A stretch of DNA of 64,000 nucleotides, from the NCBI RefSeq assembly GCF_025398335.1, contig NZ_JAODOO010000010.1, forward strand, positions 103,877 to 167,876. The letters are read 5' to 3'. Source of the stretch: Clostridium sp. CX1 (GTDB lineage: Bacteria; Bacillota; Clostridia; Clostridiales; Clostridiaceae). Positions 1-8,712 of the stretch are shown here, in pieces. The notes under the pieces were generated by a model. It was not told where the DNA came from. It saw only the letters and a list, made by a program, of their open reading frames with translations, and ran no database searches. Positions within the stretch are counted from its first letter, which is position 1. Each line of letters opens with the position of its first letter. The position numbers and the translations under genes are program-made.

Positions 1-354
1 ATAAACAAATTTTGTATTACTATGCCTACACTGCTCCAGAAGATTGAAGGTTCCTATCACATCATTTTCAAAAGTAGTTTTAGGATTGTCAATACTATCT
101 TGAACATTGATTGAAGCTGCTAAGTGATAGCAAATATCAAATTTATTTGTAAAAAGAGTTTCTAAAAGGGGGAGATTTGTTATACTGCCCTTTATAAAAA
201 AGATTTTAGGATAGTTAACCTGAAACTCTTTTATATTATCTATTGAACTATTTGAAAGATTATCTAGTATCCAGACATTATGATTATCCTCTATAAGTCT
301 TTTTACTACCCATCTTCCAATAAAGCCTGTACCACCAGTTACTAATATATTCAT
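1..354 (-). CDS. NAD-dependent epimerase/dehydratase, N-terminal part (runs off window)
   Basis: This is the first 118 codons of an extended short-chain dehydrogenase/reductase of the nucleotide-sugar epimerase type; the rest lies outside the window. The Rossmann motif GGTGFIG sits at residues 7-13, and an HLAASINVQDSIDNP stretch matches the NAD-pocket segment of UDP-sugar epimerases and dehydratases. The ATG at 354 follows a strong AGGAGG-like site. It lies 44 bp downstream of another SDR gene on the same strand, so the two are probably one operon making an activated sugar for surface glycan. The substrate cannot be named from this fragment. Confidence 0.85.
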   Translation of the reverse strand, partial: MNILVTGGTGFIGRWVVKRLIEDNHNVWILDNLSNSSIDNIKEFQVNYPKIFFIKGSITNLPLLETLFTNKFDICYHLAASINVQDSIDNPKTTFENDVIGTFNLLEQCRHSNTKFVY

Positions 355-398
355 ATCTCACTTCCTCCTCTATACCGTAAAAATTCTGTTATTGACCA

Positions 399-1409
399 TC
401 ATAGCAATTTATTAGCTAGAAGAAAATTTATAATTTCCTCCTTTGTAAGAAGTCTATTAGTATGGGATGATATTTCGCCAGATACTGCTTTGCAGTTTTT
501 TATAGGATATATATTCTTGCTACCTTTTAAAATAGTAGGAAGTATGCAATAATAATCATCAAACTCTAAGGATCTTTCTGCCTCATGAGTTGTGATTAGT
601 TCCTCAAATAATTTTTCAGAAGGTTGTTTTCCAATAAACTGTACTTTTATACTTTTGGGATCTTTAGAGAAAGATGGTGCTAAATAATTGATTAAAGCTT
701 CAGCTAAGTCTTCTATGCGGATACTTGGCATCTTTTTTATAAATATTTCTCCGCCAACAGCTTTTTCAGCACCTTTTAACATCAAATCAACGGCATCATC
801 AATGGTGCATATAAACCGTGTCATCCCCGGGTCAGTAACCGTTACATAATCTTGGTTTTTTATTTGTTCTTTAAATAAGTCTAGAACACAACCTCTTGAA
901 CCTAGAACATTTCCAAAACGTACAGTGGAAAAAATTGTGTTGTTTTCATTTATAAAGTTTCCATGGGTCATAAGTCTTTCGCTATAGAGCTTCCCAACAC
1001 CCATTACGGTAGTAGGATTGGCTGCTTTATCACTACTAGTAAATACAACCTTTTCCACTCCATTTAATGTTGCACTCCTTATAATGTTGTCAGTGCCAAT
1101 AATATTTGTAATAAAGGCTTCCTTAGGGTTATTTTCACATATGGATACAATCTTCATAGCTGCAGTATGAAAAACTATATCTATACCTCTTAAAGCAGTA
1201 TTTATGCTATGGTAGTTTCTTATATCTCCAATTATGAAGCTAACCTTAGGATTATATTTTAAATTATAAAGTTCTGCTTCTTGTTTTTGTTCATCTCTGC
1301 TGAATATATAAATATGCTTTACATCATAGTTTAGTAATCTATTCAGCAGTGCCTTTCCAATTGTACCAGTGCCACCAGTTATTAAAATGTTTTTATTGCT
1401 TAACCACAT
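399..1409 (-). CDS. CapD/FlaA1-like nucleotide-sugar epimerase/dehydratase
   Basis: Predicted SDR enzyme of the polysaccharide-biosynthesis family (UDP-GlcNAc 4,6-dehydratase or UDP-glucose/GlcNAc 4-epimerase type), cytoplasmic, making an activated sugar for surface polysaccharide or glycoprotein. GGTGTIG near the N-terminus binds NAD(P). SSDKAANPTTVMGVGK carries the catalytic lysine with Met where classical SDRs have Tyr, as in the FlaA1/PseB/CapD group. The C-terminal QPSEKLFEEL region is typical of the CapD/CapE type. The ATG at 1409 (337 aa) is preferred over the ATG two codons upstream because GAGG lies 7 nt before it, while the earlier ATG abuts the site. It heads the minus-strand sugar operon. 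The exact reaction is not decidable here. Confidence 0.85.
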   Translation of the reverse strand: MWLSNKNILITGGTGTIGKALLNRLLNYDVKHIYIFSRDEQKQEAELYNLKYNPKVSFIIGDIRNYHSINTALRGIDIVFHTAAMKIVSICENNPKEAFITNIIGTDNIIRSATLNGVEKVVFTSSDKAANPTTVMGVGKLYSERLMTHGNFINENNTIFSTVRFGNVLGSRGCVLDLFKEQIKNQDYVTVTDPGMTRFICTIDDAVDLMLKGAEKAVGGEIFIKKMPSIRIEDLAEALINYLAPSFSKDPKSIKVQFIGKQPSEKLFEELITTHEAERSLEFDDYYCILPTILKGSKNIYPIKNCKAVSGEISSHTNRLLTKEEIINFLLANKLL

Positions 1410-1643
1410 TCTCATCCCTCGCTTATTAGTTAGTAATATAGTATATGTGGTTCAATAAGATAAGGTTCCAGGATGAATAGTGATATAGGGAGGAGGTAAT
1501 GACTCTTTGACAATATTGATGATTTATCAGGAGATAGCTTATGTTTATAACAAGGAATAGTAATAAATTACTTTATAATTGCTCACAGGATGTAGTAATT
1601 TACATATATTATAAATAGAAACACTGGAAAAAAGGGGGGACTT

Positions 1644-3008
1644 ATGATGACAAAATTGTACGATAGAAAGCCAGGACTTGTGACTATCGTCATTGCTACC
1701 TATAACTATGGCAAATTTATTGTAGATGCTCTCGATGGCATTAAAAGCCAAACCTATCCTAATATAGAGCTAATTGTAATGGACGATGATTCAGAGGATA
1801 ACACAGAAGAACTTGTAAAGTCTTGGTATGGAAAATATGGAACTAAACTTTCAAACTTTATTTATTTAAAACTACCAAGAAATTGTGGTGCCGGCTGGGC
1901 TTACAATATTGGATTTCAAATTTCGCTAGGTGAATATATTGTAATCCATGATGCAGATGATGTCAGCTATCCAGAAAAAATAGAAAAGCAGGTTAAATTG
2001 TTAGAAGAACATCCTAATACAGCTATGGTAGGCACAGGCTTTAGGACTTTTACAGATAGTATTTCCAAAAGTAAGGCAGGAAGTGGTTGGTTAAGTTTTA
2101 AACCAGAAAGTATTGAAAGAAACTATAAAAAACATTTCAGGCACTGTGTTGCTTATGGTACCTTGATGTTTAGAGCTGCTATGCTAGAAGAAATTATTGG
2201 ATGTTTCAAAGCTATTCCTGTTGGTAATGATATGTTTTTTGTGAATAACATTGTAAATCATGATTTTGTTGTTGAAAATATAAAGGAAGAACTACACTAT
2301 GTAAGAAAACATACCGGTTCTATGAGTAGTGATTTAAGGCATAAAAAGGATATAAAGGTATTACAAAAGAGGAAAGTTACTGAAAATCTCGTCACAGTAG
2401 TATTACCTATCAAAAATAGTCAGAGTACTATTTTGAAGGCACTAAATAGTATAGCTGAGCAAACTTATCCTAACATTGAAATCATTGTGGTAGATGATAA
2501 CTCTACTGATGACTCTGAAAAAATAATAAATAACTGGTACAAAAAGTATAGAAATTCTTCCGGTAAAAAAGCTGTTAAGGAATTATTATATTTTAAACCT
2601 CCTAAGGAAGTTGGGGTGCCTTGGATTTATAATATGGGAGCTTATTTATCTAGGGGAGAATACATTGCCTTTCATAATGATAAAGGTATAAGTCATCCTA
2701 AAAGAATAGAAAAACAAGTAGACTTTTTAAAGAATAATTTTATGTATGGGGCTATCGGCACAAATTGTGAACCAGGGGGCTCAAGAATAAGATATGATGA
2801 TAAGCTTGAGTACTCTTATATTTCAGAAGGATTAAGTTGTATTAATATTAATACCCTAATGGTAAGATATGAGCATATCCATAGAACTGCTGGTTTTAGT
2901 AATTTAATGCAGGGTGCAGCAGATTTCGAATTCATCTACAGACTACTAAACAATGGGTATAAAGTACAAAATTTAAGAGATGTTTTGTACTTTGAGCAAA
3001 GGGGTTGA
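1644..3008 (+). CDS. Tandem-domain family 2 glycosyltransferase
   Basis: Protein of 454 aa with two consecutive GT-A (GT2) domains, expected to transfer sugars from nucleotide donors at the cytoplasmic membrane face. Domain 1 (about residues 5-235) has IATYNYGKF, MDDDSEDNT and the metal-binding HDADD. Domain 2 (about 245-450) has PIKNSQSTI and VVDDNSTDDSE, but its DxD position reads HNDKGISHP, so it probably lacks the metal site and may be inactive or acceptor-binding. AAGGGGGGA precedes the ATG. The next glycosyltransferase starts 4 bp after the stop, so the two are co-transcribed, divergently from the SDR operon. Donor and acceptor are unknown. Confidence 0.85.
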   Translation: MMTKLYDRKPGLVTIVIATYNYGKFIVDALDGIKSQTYPNIELIVMDDDSEDNTEELVKSWYGKYGTKLSNFIYLKLPRNCGAGWAYNIGFQISLGEYIVIHDADDVSYPEKIEKQVKLLEEHPNTAMVGTGFRTFTDSISKSKAGSGWLSFKPESIERNYKKHFRHCVAYGTLMFRAAMLEEIIGCFKAIPVGNDMFFVNNIVNHDFVVENIKEELHYVRKHTGSMSSDLRHKKDIKVLQKRKVTENLVTVVLPIKNSQSTILKALNSIAEQTYPNIEIIVVDDNSTDDSEKIINNWYKKYRNSSGKKAVKELLYFKPPKEVGVPWIYNMGAYLSRGEYIAFHNDKGISHPKRIEKQVDFLKNNFMYGAIGTNCEPGGSRIRYDDKLEYSYISEGLSCININTLMVRYEHIHRTAGFSNLMQGAADFEFIYRLLNNGYKVQNLRDVLYFEQRG

Positions 3009-3012
3009 TTTT

Positions 3013-4935
3013 ATGAGACCGCTAATTAGCATTATTATGCCGGTATATAACTGTGAAGCTTTTATGGAAGAGAGTATTAGAAGTATACTAGAGCAGACCT
3101 ATAGGAACTGGGAATTGATAATTGTAAATGATGGTTCGGAAGATAAAACAGAAGAAAAAATATCTGGAATAAAGGACGTTAGAATTCGTTTAGTAAACCT
3201 AAAGCAGCATAAAGGACTTACCTACGCCTTTTTAGAGGGATACAAGCTTGCGAAGGGAGATTTTGTCATAAGGCATGACGGTGATGACATAAGTGCACCT
3301 AACCGCTTAGAATTACAGTTAAAATACTTGTTGGAAAATCCACAGGATGGTATGGTATCCTGTCTTATTTCTTGTTTTACAAGAGACCAATCCTTGGCAA
3401 AGGACTGTACTTTTGTGGAAAGAATTCAAAATCATTATGTTACTTATGAAGATATTCAAAAGGCCATCATTGGAGGCTTCATCCCTATTCTATTTCCTAC
3501 CTTAATGATTCGTAAAGAACTTATGGATAAAGTGAATTTTGAAAATAAGACCCTGGAGCTTGACGACCATGTAGAGCTGTTACTAGAGCTTATTAAAATG
3601 GGCAAAGTAAGAAAAGTAGAGGCTATTCTATATTCTTATAGAAGACATAAGGATGCATACCATATGCAAAACGAAAAGGAATATAATAAGCAAGTATCTA
3701 AACTTCTTAAAGACCCTTCTGTTAAAAATCATCTTCAATATAACGATTTTTATAAGGAGTTAAAGGTTATTGAGAACAAAATACAAATAAATGAGAAAAG
3801 TAATATACGAGTATTGATGCTTATAGATGCATTAAATGTTGGTGGAACAGAAACACATGTGGTTAATCTTACAAGAAAGCTAATTCAAAGGGGAGTTTAT
3901 GTGGTAGTAGGGACTTCCGGTGGACCTACAGAAGCAATACTACATTCCTATGGGATAAAAGTAATTAAAATTCCTATGGATACAGATTATATATCTAATA
4001 AGAAAAAGTTTGGTATGCTAAAGCTGGTAAAGAACATTATTGACGAAGAGAAAATAAACTTAGTTCACTGTCATCTCTTTGCAAGTATGCAGCTTGCCAG
4101 TGAACTTTATAGAATGTATAAGATACCTTATGTCGTTACCGTTCATGGACTATTTTATCCTAATAGTATTTTATACTCTAGCTGTATAATGGCATCTAAG
4201 GTCATTGCAGTAAGCGAACCAGTAAAAGAAATGCTAGAGGCAAAACTTGAAGATAGGAGTAAGGGCAAAGTTGTTGTAATTCAAAATGGAGTCAGTACAG
4301 ATATGCTTAAAGATTCTTCTAGGTCTGCAGACATAAGAAGAGAACTTAGCATTCCAAGAAATGCAGGAATTCTGTGTTACTGTAGTAGATTAGATTGGAA
4401 CAAGACCGACGCAGCCCGTGTATTTTTATTTAGCTATTCTCAACTTCTAGGACAGTTCCATAATCTACACGCAGTTATAGTAGGAGATGGTCCAGGAAAG
4501 GAGGGTATAGAAAAGGAAGCACAGGTTATCAATGAAATGGTAAATGAAAAGGTCGTTCATGTAGTAGGTGCTAAGGTAGATGTAATACCTTATTATAAAG
4601 AAAGTGAGATAATAATAGGTACTGGAAGAGTCGCCTTGGAAGGAATGTTATGCAGCAAACCAATAATTGCTGTAGGAAATCAAGGTTATGCGGGACCTAT
4701 AACTGAAAGAACCAGAGATATTCAATGGAAGATGTATTTTGGAGATCATGACGCCCTAGAGAAACCTAATGCTGCTAGGATAGCTAGAGATATAAAACAC
4801 CTAATATTAAACCCAGAAGCACGTAAAAAAATAGGAGACTGGGGAAAAAGCTGGTGTGAAAGAAACTTTAATAATGATGAATTGGTAAGGGAGATAATAC
4901 AGATCTATAAAAATACTTTAAGTGATTTAAGATAG
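3013..4935 (+). CDS. Fused GT2-GT4 glycosyltransferase
   Basis: A 640-aa bifunctional glycosyltransferase. The N-terminal GT2 domain (about 1-230) carries MPVYNCEAF, VNDGSEDKT and RHDGDD. The C-terminal GT-B fold (about 260-640) begins with MLIDALNVGGTETHVVNL and contains VTVHGLF, VIAVSEPV and VIQNGVSTDML. In the GT4 donor motif the second Glu is present (VALEGMLCSKP) but the usual first Glu is replaced. The ATG at 3013 is chosen because AAGGGG ends 8 nt upstream; an earlier in-frame ATG at 2980 lies inside the preceding gene. It probably acts with the upstream tandem GT2 on one surface glycan. Sugar specificity cannot be read. Confidence 0.85.
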   Translation: MRPLISIIMPVYNCEAFMEESIRSILEQTYRNWELIIVNDGSEDKTEEKISGIKDVRIRLVNLKQHKGLTYAFLEGYKLAKGDFVIRHDGDDISAPNRLELQLKYLLENPQDGMVSCLISCFTRDQSLAKDCTFVERIQNHYVTYEDIQKAIIGGFIPILFPTLMIRKELMDKVNFENKTLELDDHVELLLELIKMGKVRKVEAILYSYRRHKDAYHMQNEKEYNKQVSKLLKDPSVKNHLQYNDFYKELKVIENKIQINEKSNIRVLMLIDALNVGGTETHVVNLTRKLIQRGVYVVVGTSGGPTEAILHSYGIKVIKIPMDTDYISNKKKFGMLKLVKNIIDEEKINLVHCHLFASMQLASELYRMYKIPYVVTVHGLFYPNSILYSSCIMASKVIAVSEPVKEMLEAKLEDRSKGKVVVIQNGVSTDMLKDSSRSADIRRELSIPRNAGILCYCSRLDWNKTDAARVFLFSYSQLLGQFHNLHAVIVGDGPGKEGIEKEAQVINEMVNEKVVHVVGAKVDVIPYYKESEIIIGTGRVALEGMLCSKPIIAVGNQGYAGPITERTRDIQWKMYFGDHDALEKPNAARIARDIKHLILNPEARKKIGDWGKSWCERNFNNDELVREIIQIYKNTLSDLR

Positions 4936-4950
4936 AAAATATTTTAGTAG

Positions 4951-4998
4951 CTGTCTAAGGGATAGAAGGTAATTTCTAGAACTAGACAGTATTTTTTT
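4951..4998 (+). terminator. Rho-independent terminator after glycosyltransferases
   Basis: CTGTCTA (4951-4957) pairs with TAGACAG (4983-4989), with an inner TAGAA/TTCTA hairpin, followed by seven T at 4992-4998. Confidence 0.75.
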
Positions 4999-5079
4999 GC
5001 TCTTTACTTTGACTCTATTAAAAGGCAAAAAGTTAATATTATACTAAATTCTACAATTTAGCTTAAAAAAACCTACATA

Positions 5080-5109
5080 TTGACAAAATTATGCTAATTT
5101 TTATATAAT
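5080..5109 (+). promoter_or_regulatory. Sigma-A promoter of the tetR gene
   Basis: Consensus -35 TTGACA (5080-5085) and -10 TATAAT (5104-5109), separated by 18 bp. Transcription should start near 5116, just before the palindromic operator. Confidence 0.8.
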
Positions 5110-5124
5110 GGAATTAATAGTGGA

Positions 5125-5140
5125 AAGTAAGTACTTACTT
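5125..5140. promoter_or_regulatory. Perfect 16-bp palindrome, probable TetR operator
   Basis: AAGTAAGTACTTACTT is a perfect inverted repeat lying between the predicted transcription start and the ribosome binding site of the TetR-family gene. Position and symmetry suit a dimeric repressor acting on its own gene; autoregulation is inference. Confidence 0.7.
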
Positions 5141-5154
5141 ACCTAGGAGGAAAA

Positions 5155-5736
5155 ATGAAGAATCTGTTTATATCAAGAAGAGAAAGAATAATTTTAGGTG
5201 CTGTAGAAATAATTGATAGATTAGGTTTGCAGGGTCTGTCTACCAAGGAGCTTGCGAAAAACCAAGGCGTAACGGAAGGGGCTTTATATAAGCATTTTAA
5301 AAGCAAAGATGAAATTATCTTAGCTGTTATAGAATACTATAGCCATTATGATGATGTGATTATAGAAACTATAAAAATAAAAGAATTAAAGTCAAAAGAG
5401 GCCATAAGATTTTTTATACAATCCTTTGCCCAGTACTATGAAAATTATCCTGCCATAACAGCTATATATAACTCATACGAGTTTTTCAGACAAAATAACG
5501 ATGCATTCGAAAAAATTAAATCCATTTCTAATTCACGAAGTAATTTTATTGCTGAGCTTGTAGAAGAAGGAAAAAAATCCGGAGAGTTTTCTATTGAATT
5601 AGATGGTGAAATGCTTTCGGCTGTAATTTTAGGTTTATTTAGAGAAACGGTAATGAAATGGAGAATGAATGAATGCAAATTCTCTTTACAGGAAAAGGTT
5701 AGTTCAACTTTGGAAATGGTTTTTAAACTAGTGTAA
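5155..5736 (+). CDS. TetR/AcrR family transcriptional regulator
   Basis: A 193-aa regulator with an N-terminal TetR helix-turn-helix (about 10-55): LSTKELAKNQGVTEGALYKHFKSKDEI is the typical pattern, here read as its two halves STKELAKNQGV and EGALYKHFKSK. The rest is an all-helical ligand/dimer domain with no recognised ligand. AGGAGG precedes the ATG. A consensus promoter and a 16-bp palindrome directly upstream suggest autorepression. No transporter or enzyme is adjacent; the next gene begins the chemotaxis operon 76 bp downstream, so either that operon or distant genes are targets. Confidence 0.9.
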   Translation: MKNLFISRRERIILGAVEIIDRLGLQGLSTKELAKNQGVTEGALYKHFKSKDEIILAVIEYYSHYDDVIIETIKIKELKSKEAIRFFIQSFAQYYENYPAITAIYNSYEFFRQNNDAFEKIKSISNSRSNFIAELVEEGKKSGEFSIELDGEMLSAVILGLFRETVMKWRMNECKFSLQEKVSSTLEMVFKLV

Positions 5737-5812
5737 TATTTTGGATACTAAAGAATGAAACAAAAAAAGAGTATCTATATAATATAAATAAATGATTAGG
5801 GAGATGATGGTA

Positions 5813-6166
5813 ATGAAAAAGGTTTTAATAGTAGATGACGCGGCCTTTATGAGGGTATCCCTTAAGACAATCTTAGAGAGTAATGGCTTTGAAGTTGTAG
5901 GTGAAGCAGTAAACGGTTTAGATGGAGTGACAAAATTTAAATCACTTTGCCCTGATGTAGTTACAATGGATATAACTATGCCTGAAATGGATGGAGTAGA
6001 TGCCTTAAGGGAAATTAGAAAGATAGATCCTAATGCGAAGGTTGTTATGATTTCTGCCATGGGACAAGAAACCTTTGTTAGAGAAGCAGTTATGGCAGGA
6101 GCGAAAGGATTCATTGTAAAGCCTTATAAAGAAGATTACGTAGTACAAACCCTTAATAAGCTCTAA
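5813..6166 (+). CDS. cheY: CheY-like chemotaxis response regulator
   Basis: Single receiver domain, 117 aa. The phosphoryl site is complete: D8/D9 acidic pair, phosphoacceptor D53 (VTMDITMPEMDG), S81 and K103 (VKPY). It would accept phosphate from the CheA encoded two genes downstream. The start at 5813 is preferred because AGGGAG lies 9 nt upstream; earlier in-frame ATGs at 5792, 5804 and 5807 lie before or inside that site. It opens a nine-gene operon of chemotaxis and c-di-GMP genes. Its target could be a flagellar switch or another effector; the operon composition leaves this open. Confidence 0.9.
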   Translation: MKKVLIVDDAAFMRVSLKTILESNGFEVVGEAVNGLDGVTKFKSLCPDVVTMDITMPEMDGVDALREIRKIDPNAKVVMISAMGQETFVREAVMAGAKGFIVKPYKEDYVVQTLNKL

Positions 6167-6194
6167 TATTATTATGAACAGAGGTTGAATTTTT

Positions 6195-6623
6195 ATGGAT
6201 GATTTACTAGATAGTCAATACGTTATCTTTAAGCTAGCTGATGATAAGTGTGCTTTAAAAATTAATGATATTTTTGAAACAATTAGGATGCAAAAGATTA
6301 CTGCTGTGCCTAACAGCAGAGCTTTTCTAGAGGGGATTATTAATCTCCGTGGGAAGGTTGTTCCAGTAGTGAATATACATAAGAGATTTGGAATAAAAAA
6401 TTATTCTGCCACTAAGTCCACAAGAATTATTGTGGTTGAAAGTAGAGATGAAATAATAGGAATGATAGTAGATGAAGTAAGTCAAGTTCTTCGTTTTAAA
6501 GAAATTCAACAAGCACCTGATATGTTAGGTGAATTAGACAGCAGTTATTTTCTTGGAATTGGGATTATGGAAGAAGGGATTGCTGGTATCTTGAAGATTG
6601 ATAAGATTCTCTACCATGAATAA
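6195..6623 (+). CDS. cheW: CheW chemotaxis coupling protein
   Basis: A 142-aa CheW-fold adaptor that links receptor tips to CheA. Diagnostic features are YVIFKLADDKCALKI at the N-terminus, the conserved NLRGKVVPVVNI loop at about residues 51-62, and IGMIVDEVSQVLRF. It lies between cheY and cheA, with 14 bp to cheA. The only single-domain CheW in the window; CheA carries its own C-terminal CheW-like domain. Confidence 0.95.
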   Translation: MDDLLDSQYVIFKLADDKCALKINDIFETIRMQKITAVPNSRAFLEGIINLRGKVVPVVNIHKRFGIKNYSATKSTRIIVVESRDEIIGMIVDEVSQVLRFKEIQQAPDMLGELDSSYFLGIGIMEEGIAGILKIDKILYHE

Positions 6624-6637
6624 AGGAGCTGAAAACT

Positions 6638-8680
6638 ATGTCTGGAGTATTTGAACGTTCTGAAATAATTAGAGCCTTTGTGGATGAAGTGGAAGAACAG
6701 CTGCAGTTATTAGAACAAGGTATTTTAGAATTGGAGCAAAGTGGTGAAAGTCCTGAGCTTATACAAAAAATATTTCGAGTAGCTCATACCTTGAAGGGAT
6801 CATCTTCTTCTATGGGATTTGAGAAAATGAAGATACTGACCCATGAAATGGAGAACGTATTGGATAAAATCCGGAATGGAATACTTTTTTTAAATAAAAC
6901 TGTTATTGATATTTTATTTAAGTGTTTAGACAATTTAAAGTTGTTAATAGATGAATTTGTAGTAGATAAAACAAATATAACTACAGAAATTAATGAAATA
7001 ATTTCGGAACTGAACCTAATATTAGAACAAAATGTATCCAGTGGAGAAGTTGATTTAGAAAGTCTATCAAAGGAACTTTTCCAGGATGAAGATGTGAAAA
7101 TGCAAGTTGTTCAAGCAAGGGAAATGGGACTTAATACTTTACTTTGTGAAATTCATATTTCAGAAGAAAGTTTTATGAAGTTAACTAGAGCTTGTCTTAT
7201 CATGAACCATTTTAATGAACTTGGAACTGTAGTAAAGACTATACCGGATTTAATGAATTTATCTGATGAATCTTCTGTAGGTAAGGTAAGTTATTTACTT
7301 ATTAGTAATTATGACAAAATAGAACTTCAAAAGAATGCAGAAGAACAGTTGATGGATGTAGATAAAGTTGAAATACATAACTTTAACGAAGTACAGTGTA
7401 ACCAGATAGAAAATTGTAAAGACGAAGAGACTGTAGAAGAAAAAAGTGCTGCTACAGATAAAGACAAGCCTAATAGTGATAAAAAAGTACTACAAACTCT
7501 ACGGGTAGATGTAGAACGGTTGGAAAAGATAATGAATTTAATAGGGGAATTAGTAATTGAACAGACTAGGATGGCTAAGGTTGGAAGTGATTTATATAAT
7601 CGTTATTCCCAAGACAACTCTGTGGAAGAACTTTTAGGAATTTCTAATCATATAACCAGAGTAGTTAGTGAGCTGCAAGAGGGAGTTATGAAAACTAGGA
7701 TGGTCCCTGTTAAGCAGTTGTTCAATAGACTTCCTAGAATAGTTAGGGATCTGTCAGCTGCACTAGAAAAAGAGGTTACTTTGATTCTAGAAGGTGAAGA
7801 TACAGAAATGGACAAGACTATAATAGAAGAAATAAGTGATCCACTTATTCATCTAATTCGTAATTCTGTAGACCATGGAATTGAGAAATCAGAACTTCGT
7901 AAAAGTGCAGGAAAGGCAGAAAAGGGAACATTAAAAGTTACAGCGTGTCACCAGGAGAATCATGTAATTATAACCGTTGAAGATGATGGAGCAGGAATAA
8001 ACTTAGAGAAGATAAAAGAGTCTGCTATAGAAAAAAAACTAATAGCTCCACAAGAAGCAGAAACTATGTCTAGAGAGGATATCATAAACTTAATATTTAA
8101 AAGTGGTTTCTCTACATCAAAAACCGTAAGTGATGTATCCGGTCGTGGAGTTGGTATGGATATAGTAAGAAATCATATTGATAAGTTAAATGGCATCATA
8201 GAAACAGAAACAGAAGAAGGACAGGGCACGAAGTTTAAAATTAAGTTACCTTTAACATTAGCTATATTAAGGGGACTTTTAATAAAACTTAGAGATGTAA
8301 TCTATGCACTTCCAATGAGTAATGTAATAGAAATTGTAAGAAAAGAAAAAAGTGAAATAGAAAATGTTAAGGGACAACCAATTGTTATGGTAAGAGGTAA
8401 GATTATTCCATTGGTTTGGCTACATGATTATTTTAACATTTCAAGGACTACAGAGAGAAAAAATGTTTTTGTGGTAATTATTGGAGTAGCAGAAAAACAA
8501 ATTGGAATAGTTGTAGACGAGCTAATAGGGAATCAAGAAATTGTTGTAAAGTCTTTTGGAGGCTACATAGGAAAGGTTGATGGTTTTTCGGGAGCAACTA
8601 TATTAGGAGATGGCAGCGTTGCCTGTATCCTAGATGTAGTAGGAATTGCCAAAATGGTAGCTAGTAGAAGAAACTTATAA
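6638..8680 (+). CDS. cheA: Chemotaxis histidine kinase CheA
   Basis: A 680-aa CheA with the standard domain order. P1 HPt has phosphoacceptor H50 in VAHTLKGSSSSMGF. A divergent P2-like region spans about 140-240, then a charged linker. P3 dimerisation starts at LRVDVERLEKIMNLIGELV. P4 ATPase has the N box LIRNSVDHGIE, G1 VEDDGAGI and G2 SGRGVGMDIV. P5 is CheW-like at the C-terminus. AAAGGAG precedes the ATG. It would phosphorylate the CheY and CheB of this operon and perhaps the lone receiver near its end. All catalytic motifs are intact. Confidence 0.96.
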   Translation: MSGVFERSEIIRAFVDEVEEQLQLLEQGILELEQSGESPELIQKIFRVAHTLKGSSSSMGFEKMKILTHEMENVLDKIRNGILFLNKTVIDILFKCLDNLKLLIDEFVVDKTNITTEINEIISELNLILEQNVSSGEVDLESLSKELFQDEDVKMQVVQAREMGLNTLLCEIHISEESFMKLTRACLIMNHFNELGTVVKTIPDLMNLSDESSVGKVSYLLISNYDKIELQKNAEEQLMDVDKVEIHNFNEVQCNQIENCKDEETVEEKSAATDKDKPNSDKKVLQTLRVDVERLEKIMNLIGELVIEQTRMAKVGSDLYNRYSQDNSVEELLGISNHITRVVSELQEGVMKTRMVPVKQLFNRLPRIVRDLSAALEKEVTLILEGEDTEMDKTIIEEISDPLIHLIRNSVDHGIEKSELRKSAGKAEKGTLKVTACHQENHVIITVEDDGAGINLEKIKESAIEKKLIAPQEAETMSREDIINLIFKSGFSTSKTVSDVSGRGVGMDIVRNHIDKLNGIIETETEEGQGTKFKIKLPLTLAILRGLLIKLRDVIYALPMSNVIEIVRKEKSEIENVKGQPIVMVRGKIIPLVWLHDYFNISRTTERKNVFVVIIGVAEKQIGIVVDELIGNQEIVVKSFGGYIGKVDGFSGATILGDGSVACILDVVGIAKMVASRRNL

Positions 8681-8712
8681 TTAACTAAAAATAGTAGATC
8701 AGGAGGAAAATT

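Noticed and set aside
1545..1751. 68-codon minus-strand frame across the start of the tandem glycosyltransferase
   Set aside because: It overlaps a well-supported gene start, has no good ribosome binding site and no recognisable product.
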